DNA of 64,000 bases from Mycobacteriales bacterium (GTDB lineage Bacteria; Actinomycetota; Actinomycetes; Mycobacteriales; QHCE01): positions 22,126 through 86,125 of the forward strand of contig JABFVL010000032.1 in the NCBI GenBank assembly GCA_013362805.1. Reading direction: 5' to 3'. A model generated the notes under the pieces. That model was given only the letters and a program-made list of their open reading frames with translations. It searched no databases and was not told where the DNA came from. Positions 54,806 through 63,838 of the stretch are shown piece by piece. A program made the translations under genes and the position numbers. Every line of letters starts with the position of its first letter. The first letter of the stretch is position 1.

Positions 54806-55912
54806 TTACTTTGAATGGCTAGTGGTATCCCAGCCCTCAACATCTTCTGGCTTACGCGGGCCGGGGCCGACGTAGCGGGCGGCTGGCCGAATCAGACGCC
54901 CCGTTTCTTTCTGCTCCATGATGTGGGCACTCCACCCGGCGGTGCGAGCGCAGGTGAACATCGAGGTGAACATGTGAGCTGGTACCTCGGCGAAGTCCAA
55001 CACCACCGCTGACCAGAACTCCACGTTGGTGGCCAACACCCGGTCGGGCTTGCGAGCCTTCAGTTCCGCGATCGCTGCTTTCTCCAGGGCTTCGGCTACC
55101 TCATAACGAGGCGATCCGAGCTCTTTAGCGGCCTTGCGGAGCACCCTGGCACGTGGGTCTTCGGCCCGGTAGACGCGGTGACCGAAGCCCATGAGTCGTT
55201 CGCCACGGTCCAAGGTTTCCTTCACCCAACGCTCAGCGTCGCCGGATTTTTCGACACCGTCGAGCATGTGGAGAACTCGTGAGGGCGCCCCACCGTGAAG
55301 TGGTCCAGACATCGAGCCAATTGCCGAACTGATGCAGGCCGCGGTGTCGGCGCCAGTGCTGGCCGCGACGCGCGCGGTGAACGTGGACGCGTTGAGCCCA
55401 TGTTCTGCCGCGGAGATGAAGTACGCGTCGACGGCTGCCACATGTTTGGGGTCTGGGTCGCCACGCCAGCGGGTCATGAATCGCTCGACGACGGTGTCGG
55501 CCTTGTCGATTTCACTTTGTGGGACCGCGGCCATGCCAATGCCGCGTGCGGACTGCGCCACAAACGACAAAGCCGTGACGGAAATGCGAGCTAGGTCTTC
55601 GCGGGCTTGTTTGTCGGAGATGTCAATAATCTGCCCTAGTCCCCAATATGGAGCGAGCATTGCGATGGCGCTCTGCACGTCGACGCGAATGTCTCCAGAA
55701 TGTACGGGGATAGGGAAAGGCTCGGCTGGCGGAAGGCCTGGACCAAATTTTCCGTCGACGACCAAGGCCCAAACGTTGCCGAATGAGACGTGCCCAACGA
55801 GGTCTTCGATGTCGACCCCGCGATAGCGGAGTGCGCCGCCTTCTTTGTCGGGCTCTGCGATTTCGGTCTCGAATGCGATGACTCCTTCGAGCCCCGGTTT
55901 GAAGTCAGACAT
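54806..55912 (-). CDS. Citrate synthase (type 2)
   Basis: The enzyme condenses oxaloacetate and acetyl-CoA. The 368-residue protein fits the short citrate synthase 2 (CitA-like) type of actinobacteria: GVIAFETEIAEPDKEGGALRYRGVDIEDLV at the start, His motifs AEHGLNAST and MGFGHRVYR, and GPLHGGAP. The C-terminal RLIRPAARYVGP is typical. It may be a second or methylcitrate-capable copy; sequence does not settle this. It is divergent from pdxH. Confidence 0.93.
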   Translation of the reverse strand: MSDFKPGLEGVIAFETEIAEPDKEGGALRYRGVDIEDLVGHVSFGNVWALVVDGKFGPGLPPAEPFPIPVHSGDIRVDVQSAIAMLAPYWGLGQIIDISDKQAREDLARISVTALSFVAQSARGIGMAAVPQSEIDKADTVVERFMTRWRGDPDPKHVAAVDAYFISAAEHGLNASTFTARVAASTGADTAACISSAIGSMSGPLHGGAPSRVLHMLDGVEKSGDAERWVKETLDRGERLMGFGHRVYRAEDPRARVLRKAAKELGSPRYEVAEALEKAAIAELKARKPDRVLATNVEFWSAVVLDFAEVPAHMFTSMFTCARTAGWSAHIMEQKETGRLIRPAARYVGPGPRKPEDVEGWDTTSHSK

Positions 55913-56137
55913 GTAGGTGTTGTCCTCTCTCGCGACTTACGCGGTGGCGCATGCGCTCAGGTGTCAAGGTTGACGTGTGTATACGGTGGTTCGGTGAGCC
56001 GAGCCGCGGTGGTAATCGCCAGCCTTTGTGCCTATTTTGCAACTAGCCAGTAGCTTTTGCGAGCGTGGGGCTTGTGGCGAATCGCACGAAAATCGCTAGT
56101 GCTGGAACTGGCGTGAAATTTGGGAGAAGCGAGTGCG

Positions 56138-56773
56138 ATGACTGACTTGTCTAAAATGAGGCAAGAGTACGGAGAACGTAGCCTCGATATTTCCGATATG
56201 GCCCCAGATTGGGTCACACAACTGCATGGATGGCTGGCGTACGCACGGGAAAACGAAGTCGATGAACCCAATGCGATGGTGGTCAGCACTGTTAACGCTC
56301 GTAGCGAACCCAGCCTGCGAACAGTGCTGCTGAAGTATCTCGACCCGTCCGGGCTCGTCTTTTTCACTAACTACCGCTCTCGCAAGGGGCGAGATATCGA
56401 AGCGAACGCAAACGTCAGCGCCCTGTTCGGCTGGTATTCGCTCCATCGCCAAGTGATTGTGGCCGGGCGAGCCGAAAAAATTCCGCCCGCTGAATCAAAT
56501 GACTACTTCCGCACCCGCCCATATGGTGCGCAACTTGGAGCACACGCCAGCCAGCAGTCCCAAGTGATAGCCGGACGGGAAGAACTTCTCCACCAGCGCG
56601 ATGCCGCCGCTCAGAAATATAGGGACGATATTCCGCGTCCCGCGCACTGGGGTGGAATTCGTATCGTGCCTAGTAGCGTGGAGTTTTGGCAGGGAAGAGC
56701 GGATAGATTGCACGATCGGATCCGCTACAGACTTGACGGGAACGCATGGCGTCTTGAGAGGCTAGCCCCTTAG
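56138..56773 (+). CDS. pdxH: Pyridoxamine 5'-phosphate oxidase
   Basis: An FMN enzyme making pyridoxal phosphate from PNP/PMP. The protein is 211 residues with NAMVVSTVNARSEPSLRTVLLKYLDPSGLVFFTNYRSRKGRDIEAN and the C-terminal signature PSSVEFWQGRADRLHDRIRY. ATG 56138 follows GGGAGAAG; an earlier GTG-type frame is open but not needed. It is divergent from citrate synthase across 225 bases. Confidence 0.95.
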   Translation: MTDLSKMRQEYGERSLDISDMAPDWVTQLHGWLAYARENEVDEPNAMVVSTVNARSEPSLRTVLLKYLDPSGLVFFTNYRSRKGRDIEANANVSALFGWYSLHRQVIVAGRAEKIPPAESNDYFRTRPYGAQLGAHASQQSQVIAGREELLHQRDAAAQKYRDDIPRPAHWGGIRIVPSSVEFWQGRADRLHDRIRYRLDGNAWRLERLAP

Positions 56774-56843
56774 GTTTCATCACTTATCTCAGGAGAACAA
56801 GTTTTGCGGATTGCGCCGACCCGGTAGCCTAGTCCGAACTTTG

Positions 56844-56902
56844 CCGCTGAACTCAGCGGTAACTACAGCTTGTGCACCCCCTGCCCAGCGTTAGCGCGGG
56901 CA
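56844..56902 (+). promoter_or_regulatory. Two-hairpin leader before the 97-aa gene
   Basis: CCGCTGA-AC-TCAGCGG (56844-56859) is a perfect stem, and TGCCC-a-GCG-TTAG-CGC-GGGCA (56882-56902) is a second, bulged one. They lie 65-120 bases before TTG 56967, within a gap of about 190 bases after pdxH. This could be a structured 5' leader, or a pdxH terminator plus promoter. It does not match a riboswitch class I can name. Confidence 0.5.
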
Positions 56903-56966
56903 CATTAAGCGAACGAGGCAATGGAGGGGCCTTGTATCGCGGCACGAGCCCCCCAAAGGAGGAGTG

Positions 56967-57260
56967 TTGATTTTCAAAGCGGTAAGCGAGGGCAGGCCGT
57001 ATCCAGATCACGGCTTGCAACTTCGCGAGTGGGCCAAAATCCCACCGCGCCCTATACGGCTCGACCAGCTCACCACCACAAAGCGGGAACTGGCACTTGA
57101 TCGTCTACTCGCCGAAGATTCCACCTATTTCGGCGATCTTTTTCCGCATGTCGTCGAATACAACGGAGTTTTTTACCTGGAAGACGGACTACACCGCGCG
57201 CTGCGCGCCGCCCTGCAACAGCGCACAACCATTCACGTCCGGGTCCACCCGCTGTCGTAG
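56967..57260 (+). CDS. Conserved small actinobacterial protein (annotated VapB-like)
   Basis: A 97-residue protein starting IFKAVSEGRPYPDHGLQLREWAKIPPRPIRLDQLTTTKRELALD. This family is widespread in actinobacteria and is sometimes annotated as a VapB-type antitoxin, though no toxin gene is adjacent here. The middle (FGDLFPHVVEYNGVFYLEDGLHRALRAALQ) looks like a ParB/Srx-like fold with a conserved DGLHR. TTG 56967 is chosen because GTG 56964 would touch the AAGGAGG ribosome site. Role is unproven. Confidence 0.8.
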   Translation: MIFKAVSEGRPYPDHGLQLREWAKIPPRPIRLDQLTTTKRELALDRLLAEDSTYFGDLFPHVVEYNGVFYLEDGLHRALRAALQQRTTIHVRVHPLS

Positions 57261-57292
57261 GCCATAAACGCTTGGGCGGTTAGGGTCGAGGG

Positions 57293-58717
57293 ATGAGCGA
57301 ACCTCGACCCTTTTGGCTTGCCGGTCGTCCCGTCGTGAGCGGAGAAACCTTTTCCGTGTTCCACCCCTACGACGGGCGGCAGGTCACCACTGTGTCCTTG
57401 GCCACACCGGATCATGTTGAGGCGGCGATCGTCGCGGCGCAAAAAGCCGCCCCCGCGTTCGCCGCGACGAGTGCCGCGGCGCGGGCCGCCGCCCTTGATT
57501 ATGTAGTGACACATCTACGTCGTCGCGCCGAAGAGATAGCTCAAACCATCACCGATGAATCAGGCAAGCCCATAAAGTGGGCGCGCATCGAAGTCACCCG
57601 GGCCATATCTACCTTCCGATGGGCCGCAGAAGAAGCCAGGCGATTCTCTGGCCAGCTGCAACGCCTCGACACCGACCAGAGCACCCCAGGCCGCATCGCG
57701 ATGGTGCGGCGCTTTCCTCGTGGTCCCATTCTTGGCATTACTCCTTTCAATTTCCCGCTCAATCTTGTCGCGCATAAAGTGGCGCCCGCGCTCGCCGTCG
57801 GCGCCCCGATCATCGTCAAACCCGCACCCCGCACGCCCCTATCCGCACTGATTCTCGGTGAGATACTCAGCGAAACAGAACTCCCAGCTGGCGCCGTCTC
57901 GGTGCTCACCGTGCCGAACGAACACGCGAGTGAACTGGCGGCCGATCCTCGAATACCAGTTGTTTCCTTCACGGGTTCTGTACCCATTGGCTGGCAGATT
58001 AAAGAAGCCGTGCCGCACAAACATGTCGCCTTGGAGCTGGGCGGCAATGCCGCGGTCATCGTGGCCGAAGACTACAAAGACCTCGACTACGCCGCCGAGC
58101 GAATCGCGACCTTCGCCAACTATCAAGCCGGCCAATCGTGCATCTCTGTGCAACGCGTTTACATCGCCGACGCGCTTTTCGCCGAGCTGCGCGACAGAAT
58201 CGTGAGCGCCGTGGAAAAGCTGCGCACTGGCGATCCCCGTGAAGAAGAAACCGATGTTGGTCCCATGATTGACGAGAAAGCCGCCATTCGGGCCGAGCAG
58301 TGGATCGCTGAAGCTGATGCCGATGTGCTCATTGGCGGCCAACGAGAAGGGACGACACTCGCGCCAACTGTGATCACCGGCGCCGCTCCAGCGGCGAAAG
58401 TGAACAGCGAAGAGGTTTTCGCCCCGGTAGTCACGCTGACCCCATTCCGCGATATTGAACAGGCGTTTGAGCTGGTAAACGCCTCTAAATTCGGTTTGCA
58501 GGCCGGGATTTTCACCCACGACACGCGAACAGCGTTTGCGGCCCACGCCGCACTGAACGTTGGCGGCGTCATCGTGGGTGACGTGCCCAGTTATCGTGCA
58601 GATCAAGCGCCGTATGGCGGGGTCAAGGCGTCCGGAGTTGGGCGAGAGGGAGTAGCAAGCGCTATGGATGACTACACCGAGCCGCGAACAATGGTGCTCA
58701 CCGGGGTGGCGTTGTGA
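57293..58717 (+). CDS. NAD(P)-dependent aldehyde dehydrogenase
   Basis: A 474-residue aldehyde dehydrogenase. The nucleotide fold has TPFNFPLNL, KPAPRTPLSA and FTGSVPIGW. The catalytic Glu lies in LELGGNAA and the catalytic Cys in GQSCISVQRV. The C-terminal PYGGVKASGVGREG is typical. It resembles the GAPN/lactaldehyde dehydrogenase-like branch. Its stop overlaps the start of a polyamine-type binding protein, which suggests a semialdehyde from amine catabolism as substrate, but this is inference. Confidence 0.9.
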   Translation: MSEPRPFWLAGRPVVSGETFSVFHPYDGRQVTTVSLATPDHVEAAIVAAQKAAPAFAATSAAARAAALDYVVTHLRRRAEEIAQTITDESGKPIKWARIEVTRAISTFRWAAEEARRFSGQLQRLDTDQSTPGRIAMVRRFPRGPILGITPFNFPLNLVAHKVAPALAVGAPIIVKPAPRTPLSALILGEILSETELPAGAVSVLTVPNEHASELAADPRIPVVSFTGSVPIGWQIKEAVPHKHVALELGGNAAVIVAEDYKDLDYAAERIATFANYQAGQSCISVQRVYIADALFAELRDRIVSAVEKLRTGDPREEETDVGPMIDEKAAIRAEQWIAEADADVLIGGQREGTTLAPTVITGAAPAAKVNSEEVFAPVVTLTPFRDIEQAFELVNASKFGLQAGIFTHDTRTAFAAHAALNVGGVIVGDVPSYRADQAPYGGVKASGVGREGVASAMDDYTEPRTMVLTGVAL

Positions 58718-59898
58718 CGCGCAAAAAACTGGCCGCCCGTGGTCTCGCTCTGAGTGTGTGCATGTTGCTGGCGCTCACGGCATGTGGCGATGACAGCGAT
58801 ACTGATTCCACACCCAAAGCTTTGAGCTCGCTCGGGGAGAGCGAAAACCAGCTCACCCTGCTGGCGATGCCCGGCCACGCCGAGCGTGGCACCAGCGACC
58901 CAGAACAAGACTGGGTGACGGCGTTTGAGAAAGAAACCGGTTGTCAGACCGCGGTGACCACGGCAACCGATGTGACGGAACTTGAAGAGCTGGCCCGCAC
59001 CGGAGAATACGACGCGGTCGCGGCGCCAGGAGAGATTTCCCGAGCGCTCATCGAAGACGAAGAAGTCGCGCCGGTGAACACCACCCTGCTAGAAAACTAC
59101 GACGACGTGGTGAAAGGCCTACAGAATCGTGCCTGGAACTCCGCGGGTGGCGATAGCTATGGTGCGCCGGTCGGGCGGTCCGCGAATCTCCTCATGTGGC
59201 GCACTGACAAAGTCACCACGCCACCCACGTCAACCGCGACGTTGTTTGATCCAGCCGATGAGCTCTCGGGCTCGCTTGCAGCCTTCGATTCACCGTTGAC
59301 GCTGGCTGACTACGCCCTCTATCTCAAAACTGCTCGACCCGAGCTGGGTATCACTAACCCGTACGCGCTGTCGCGCAAGCAGTTTGATGCCGTGGTCGCC
59401 CAAGCTGGAGTAGATAACGACAAGATCGGAACCTACTGGGTGGAATATGGGCAATACCTGCAAAAGGTTGCTGAAGGCGCGGTGTCGATGGGGATAGCCC
59501 CTCAAGCAGTTGTAGAAGTTGGAAAAGCCCAAGGCACTCCCATCGAGGCCACCTTGCCCGAGCAAGGAGCCACTGGCACCGCCGACACGTGGATGATCAC
59601 CGCGAATGCGCAGAACCCAAACTGCGCGTATCGATGGTTGGACTACACCCTTAGCCCCGAGGTGAACGCGCAGGCCGCCCAGGTACTGGGCGTGGCTCCC
59701 GCCGTCACCACGGCGTGTGACAAAGCTGCACCTGGTTATTGCGACACATTCCACGCGCTGGATGAGGAGTACTACCAGAAGGTGTGGCCCGCTACCACAC
59801 CGTTGACGCAGTGCGTGGCCGGTAGTGGCAGTTCGTGTGTGGGCGTGCAGGACTGGCGTGACGCTTGGCAGAACCTACGTACGCAACGGGGAGACTAG
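58714..59898 (+). CDS. ABC transporter substrate-binding lipoprotein (PotD-like)
   Basis: A 394-residue lipoprotein with a signal peptide and lipobox LTAC (about residues 21-24). The mature part fits spermidine/putrescine-type binding proteins (type 2 periplasmic fold): EKETGCQTAVTTATDVTELEELARTGEYDAVAAPGE and YRWLDYTLSPEVNAQAAQVLGVAP. GTG 58714 overlaps the aldehyde dehydrogenase stop by 4 bases. No permease or ATPase gene is in the window, so it is an orphan here. Its stop overlaps the next convergent gene. Confidence 0.88.
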   Translation: MTRKKLAARGLALSVCMLLALTACGDDSDTDSTPKALSSLGESENQLTLLAMPGHAERGTSDPEQDWVTAFEKETGCQTAVTTATDVTELEELARTGEYDAVAAPGEISRALIEDEEVAPVNTTLLENYDDVVKGLQNRAWNSAGGDSYGAPVGRSANLLMWRTDKVTTPPTSTATLFDPADELSGSLAAFDSPLTLADYALYLKTARPELGITNPYALSRKQFDAVVAQAGVDNDKIGTYWVEYGQYLQKVAEGAVSMGIAPQAVVEVGKAQGTPIEATLPEQGATGTADTWMITANAQNPNCAYRWLDYTLSPEVNAQAAQVLGVAPAVTTACDKAAPGYCDTFHALDEEYYQKVWPATTPLTQCVAGSGSSCVGVQDWRDAWQNLRTQRGD

Positions 59899-60485
59899 CC
59901 GCCTTGAAAGCTGGTCCCGGCGAAGTTTTGGCCGAGCCGGATGACGTAGTCGGTCGGGTTTTCCGAGATATCGGCGTCGATGATCAGTTGGACAACCACG
60001 TTGCTGTGGCTGAACACCAGTTGACATAGTTCGCCGCTGCAGTCGTAAATGCGGCCGCCGTCGCCTAGTTGCTGATTGATGGGAATCCCGCCGGCTCCGA
60101 CTTTTTGTTGCGCTTTTGTCGCGCTGTCAGGAGTGGTGCCGGTGGGAAACCACGTGGTGGTAGCCCTAATCGTTTCCTGATTCGGGGTTTCCCAAACACA
60201 TTTTCGACTGTCGCCATCTGGCGTGTTCACTTCGATGGCCGTGGTCAAAATTTCGGTGAGCACTTGCTCGGAAAAGCCATCACACGCTAGAGGCTCGGCA
60301 TACATATCTGGTGTTGGTGGCGTTGTTTTGCCGCTGGCCACCGCGCTTGTTGTCTTGTCGCCTTCAAGGGGCGTGTCGTCAGCGCCTTTGCGGTTGGCGT
60401 TGGCCAGTATCGCGGTGGCGATGATCAATACCGCCATGGTGACGAGAAAGGCGCCTCGGCTGCGCAGCTTGTCGGGTTCGACCAC
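59895..60485 (-). CDS. Membrane-anchored extracellular protein, DUF3558-like
   Basis: A protein of about 196 residues with one membrane helix near the N-terminus (FLVTMAVLIIATAILANA) and an extracellular domain. Cysteines at ACDGF, RKCVW, DCSGE and LCQLV suggest two disulphides, as in DUF3558-type actinobacterial lipoproteins; the match is only general. GTG 60485 is chosen, and the frame runs further upstream over the beta-propeller gene. It converges on the binding-protein gene with a 4-base stop overlap. Confidence 0.65.
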   Translation of the reverse strand: MVEPDKLRSRGAFLVTMAVLIIATAILANANRKGADDTPLEGDKTTSAVASGKTTPPTPDMYAEPLACDGFSEQVLTEILTTAIEVNTPDGDSRKCVWETPNQETIRATTTWFPTGTTPDSATKAQQKVGAGGIPINQQLGDGGRIYDCSGELCQLVFSHSNVVVQLIIDADISENPTDYVIRLGQNFAGTSFQGG

Positions 60486-60549
60486 GGCTTCACGGTACCT
60501 AGGTGCGAAGTCGGGGCGGCAGCTGGCTGGCTGCCACCCCGAGAAGTTT

Positions 60550-62523
60550 CTAGTAGCCGATCCAGGTGCCGGGCTGGTCAAGGTGCTCGGTGTCATTGGC
60601 CATCAAGCCTTCGCGAGACACCGTCCACAATGTGTCCCCAATGATGAGCGACCGGGTGATTTCATTCCCATATTGATCGCCCGCGGGGTGTTGGATCTTG
60701 GTGATTTCACGAAGTGATTCCTTGTCGACCTTCAACACAATTACCCCGGTGTCCAGCTGTGACGCGACTTCGCCATCCTGCGTGGTTGTCGCGCTTCCGG
60801 AGTTCATATAGGGCACCGCGAGAAGACCAGTTTTTTCCCAATATAGAAAGGCGTGGGGATCGTATTCAGCGGTGGAACTCGCATCAGTGATGTGGTACTG
60901 ATCGAGGCGATTTGGTGTGGCGGGATCACTGATGTCAAACAGTGACACCTGCAGACCTTGGCGTTGTCCTTGTTCGGACGCTTCCTGCCCAACTCCGAGC
61001 AAGGTGTTTTCGCTGGCTGGATGCAGGTAGGCCGAATATCCGGTGATTTTTAGTTCTCCACGCACCGTCGGTGCAGTGGGGGTGCTCAAATCGACGACAT
61101 AGAGCGGGTCGGTTTGTCGGAACGTCACAACATATCCAGCATCGCCGATGAATCGCACCGCATAGATCTGTTCGGTTTTACCCAGGCCCCCCACTTGGCC
61201 GACGATATTGAGGCTGTTTCCATCGCGTTTGAGGACATACACCGCTGACTCTGATGGTGGTTCTTGGTCGCAACAGGTGACGCTGCCGACCACATTGGTG
61301 GTGGCGATGCGTAGGTGCCCTTCATGTTCTGACATTGAATACTGGTTCAGCAGCATTCCTGGCACGCTGCCCGATGCGATGTGTTTTGGTTGTTCATCGC
61401 CCGAGATGTCGAAGGCGTAGAGCTCGGTGCTGAGCGTTTGTTCATCTATTTCGGCGCCGGGTTCGGGTTCGAACGTTTGATAGTTTTCCCCGGCGATGTA
61501 CAGAGTCGTGGCACTGGAATACACAGTGGATCCATCAGCGGCGATGGTGACAGGGTCGGTCTTGCTGATGGTGTCGAAGCCAAGGGTGAATACGGTCAAC
61601 ATGTTTGAGCCGCTGTAGTCGGCGGCATGGCTGACGTTGCCACATGGGGTTTGTCTTGATTCGGTTTTCCCGTTTTCTTCGACTTGAAAACGGGGAAGCC
61701 ATGTTTCGATGCTCGAGGCGTTGATAACTTCGCGGTTTTGCTCGATGGCTCTTTTTTCGCCTCGGGTTCCGCTGGCTTCGGGTGCGTCTTGGGGGAAGTC
61801 AAGGCGCGGGCCGGAGCTGCTGACGAGCCGAACGGTGTCATCGATTTGTCGGGCGTCAATATATGAGCCTTCGATGCTGACCGACGAAAGCACCGTGGGG
61901 GATTCGTCGAGTTCTACAAGTAGGACTTTCGAGCCGTTCTGGCCACCGCCGGGTGCGATTTTCGCGTTGCTTTGCGCGGGTTCGGCGAGCGTGATGACGC
62001 CTTGCATCACCACCAGCGCGCGATCACCGGAGACCATGAGCTGGTTGGGGGTGAGTCCAGTTTCTTGGTCTGATAGGTCAATGCTGCCGATGATGCTGCG
62101 CGCTTTGGCATCGATGATTCGCAGTGTTCCGTCGCTGAGGGTGTAAATGCGTTTGCCGTCGTTTTTAACGGCGTCGGGTTCATCGATGCCACTTTCTTGG
62201 TTATTCGTGGTGGAGTGCTCGTCGGCGCTTTCCGGGCTTGGAGCGGTTGGCGCGGTGCTTTTCATATCTGAGCTGGCGCTGTCTTCTTGGGTGGTGAGCG
62301 CACGGCTGTTTGAGTTGGGCAATCCGTATGGCCCGACGGCGTCGCTGGCCGCTTTTTGTAGCCCGGTGAGTGCTTGGTCGCAACTGTCGAAGCTCGCCAA
62401 CATGATGGTGGGTTGTTGACTGTGCGTGTACCTGGTTTGTTGACCGCAGGCACCGATGGTGAGTGCGACGCAACTTGCCGCCGCTATCGTGAGGACCCGA
62501 CGCCGGGCTGAATGTGCGCTCAT
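60550..62523 (-). CDS. Beta-propeller domain lipoprotein
   Basis: A 657-residue exported protein with lipobox IGAC (about residues 23-26). A linker rich in Ser, Thr and Pro follows. The Beta_propel family hallmark NNQESGIDEPDAVKNDGKRIYTL is near residue 108, and then repeated blades (for example LYVVDLSTPTAPTVRGELKITGYSAYLHP and VSLFDISDPATPNRL). Function of this family is unknown; secretion and the blades suggest ligand or protein binding. It is upstream of the DUF3558-like gene on the same strand. Confidence 0.88.
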   Translation of the reverse strand: MSAHSARRRVLTIAAASCVALTIGACGQQTRYTHSQQPTIMLASFDSCDQALTGLQKAASDAVGPYGLPNSNSRALTTQEDSASSDMKSTAPTAPSPESADEHSTTNNQESGIDEPDAVKNDGKRIYTLSDGTLRIIDAKARSIIGSIDLSDQETGLTPNQLMVSGDRALVVMQGVITLAEPAQSNAKIAPGGGQNGSKVLLVELDESPTVLSSVSIEGSYIDARQIDDTVRLVSSSGPRLDFPQDAPEASGTRGEKRAIEQNREVINASSIETWLPRFQVEENGKTESRQTPCGNVSHAADYSGSNMLTVFTLGFDTISKTDPVTIAADGSTVYSSATTLYIAGENYQTFEPEPGAEIDEQTLSTELYAFDISGDEQPKHIASGSVPGMLLNQYSMSEHEGHLRIATTNVVGSVTCCDQEPPSESAVYVLKRDGNSLNIVGQVGGLGKTEQIYAVRFIGDAGYVVTFRQTDPLYVVDLSTPTAPTVRGELKITGYSAYLHPASENTLLGVGQEASEQGQRQGLQVSLFDISDPATPNRLDQYHITDASSTAEYDPHAFLYWEKTGLLAVPYMNSGSATTTQDGEVASQLDTGVIVLKVDKESLREITKIQHPAGDQYGNEITRSLIIGDTLWTVSREGLMANDTEHLDQPGTWIGY

Positions 62524-62565
62524 GTGTGTTAGGACGCGCGGGCCGGCAAATTGGTTCCGGGGTGG

Positions 62566-63078
62566 TTAGTTTTCTTCGCGCCCTGGAATGGTGGCGGGGC
62601 AACGGTTGAAGCTGTGGGCGTCGCCGCCTAGTCCTTGGCGAATTTTGCTAAATGCTTCGCCGATGGTTTTCAGGTCTTCTGGCTGGATCACGTCAACGAA
62701 GTATTGGCGGACACCGCGTAGATGCGTTTTTGACGCACGCACGATGAGCGCCCAGCCTGCTTCGGTGAGGGTGGCGAATACGCCTCGGCCGTCTTCTCCG
62801 CAGCTTTTCCTGATTACAATGCCGTTCTTTTCCATCCGGCTGATGGTGTGGGAGAGCCGGCTTCGGGATTGGCTGGTGGAGGCCGCGAGTTCGGCCATGC
62901 GCAAGGTTCGTTCTGGGGCTTCGGAGAGCCTGACGAGAACTTCGTATTCGTTGTTGCTGATGCCGTGTTCGGCCCGGAGCTCCCGATCGAGTTTTTCCAG
63001 GAAGGACAGCGTGCCTTCGATGTAGGCGCGCCAGGAGTGCTCTTCGGTGTCGTTGAGCCAACGGGGGTTCTCGGTCAT
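62566..63078 (-). CDS. MarR-family regulator
   Basis: A protein of about 170 residues with a MarR winged helix: GISNNEYEVLVRLSEAPERTLRMAELAASTSQSRSRLSHTISRMEKNGIV followed by the wing (SCGEDGRGVFATLTEAG). ATG 63078 is chosen; ATG 63093 or further up are possible. It is divergent from yceI, a common pair, and probably represses yceI and itself through the repeats in the gap. Confidence 0.9.
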   Translation of the reverse strand: MTENPRWLNDTEEHSWRAYIEGTLSFLEKLDRELRAEHGISNNEYEVLVRLSEAPERTLRMAELAASTSQSRSRLSHTISRMEKNGIVIRKSCGEDGRGVFATLTEAGWALIVRASKTHLRGVRQYFVDVIQPEDLKTIGEAFSKIRQGLGGDAHSFNRCPATIPGREEN

Positions 63079-63096
63079 GTCTCTAGGATACATGTA

Positions 63097-63153
63097 GTTG
63101 ACATTTAAACTAACTCTCATTACCTTAGTGGTTGAAAGTTAAATCAATTGATT
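63097..63153. promoter_or_regulatory. Candidate MarR operators between marR and yceI
   Basis: GTTGACATTTAAAC (63097-63110) and GTTGAAAGTTAAAT (63131-63144) are similar direct repeats. A perfect palindrome AATCAATTGATT lies at 63142-63153. They fill the 87 bases between the divergent genes and are the best candidates for MarR binding sites. Confidence 0.55.
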
Positions 63154-63165
63154 GGAATCTGACAA

Positions 63166-63738
63166 ATGACCCAGGCACTTGCTATCAACGTCCCCGCCGA
63201 GGTAACCCCTGGGCAATGGGAAGTAGATCCCATGCACTCGGAGATCTCCTTCACCATTCGTCACTTGATGTCAAAGGTGCGTGGACGGTTCGACGAATAC
63301 ACCAGCAAGGTGGTTATCGACGGCAGCGAGCCGCTGAGCTCGACCGTTGAGGTAGAAATCGCCATGGCGAGCATTAACACCAACAACGAGATGCGTGACA
63401 ATCACGTCCGGGGTGACGCGTTCAACGTCGAGAAATACCCCACGATGACCTTCCGCTCCACCGGCATTCGGACTATCGATGATGAAGAGTTCTGGCTAGA
63501 CGGTGAACTCACGATTCTAGGAAATGCCCGCCCGGTGAGCCTCAAGGCCGAATTTCTGGGTGTGGGCTCTGGCCTCCATGGCGAAACCCGGATCGGTTTT
63601 AGTGCGAAAACTGCCATCAGCCGGAAAGAATTCGGGATGGACTTCAACATTCCGCTGCCCGGTGGCGACAAGGTAGTTCTCTCTGATGAAGTGAAAATTG
63701 CACTCGATCTCCAATTGGTCAAATCGGAAATAGCGTAA
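63166..63738 (+). CDS. yceI: YceI-family protein
   Basis: A 190-residue YceI/lipocalin-like protein: WEVDPMHSEISFTIRHLMSKVRGRF at the start, MRDNHVRGDAFNVEKYPTMTFRSTGIR in the middle and GFSAKTAISRKEFGMDF near the end. It is a polyisoprenoid-binding fold. There is no signal peptide, so it is cytosolic in this branch. ATG 63166 is taken; the gene is divergent from a MarR regulator. Confidence 0.93.
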   Translation: MTQALAINVPAEVTPGQWEVDPMHSEISFTIRHLMSKVRGRFDEYTSKVVIDGSEPLSSTVEVEIAMASINTNNEMRDNHVRGDAFNVEKYPTMTFRSTGIRTIDDEEFWLDGELTILGNARPVSLKAEFLGVGSGLHGETRIGFSAKTAISRKEFGMDFNIPLPGGDKVVLSDEVKIALDLQLVKSEIA

Positions 63739-63745
63739 TTTTTGT

Positions 63746-63824
63746 CTCTCTACGGTATGTCGAGCGTGGAACTTTCGACTTGATCGGTTTCAGTGATCTA
63801 TGTCGAGTAGCTCAACGTAGAGAG
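63746..63824 (+). promoter_or_regulatory. Long-range inverted repeat upstream of the last gene
   Basis: CTCTCTACG (63746-63754) and CGTAGAGAG (63816-63824) are perfect complements 61 bases apart. The stretch between also has TATGTCGAG twice (starting 63757 and 63800). It lies between yceI and the partial secreted-protein gene and may be a promoter or leader structure. Confidence 0.45.
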
Positions 63825-63838
63825 GGATGTGTTTCTAC

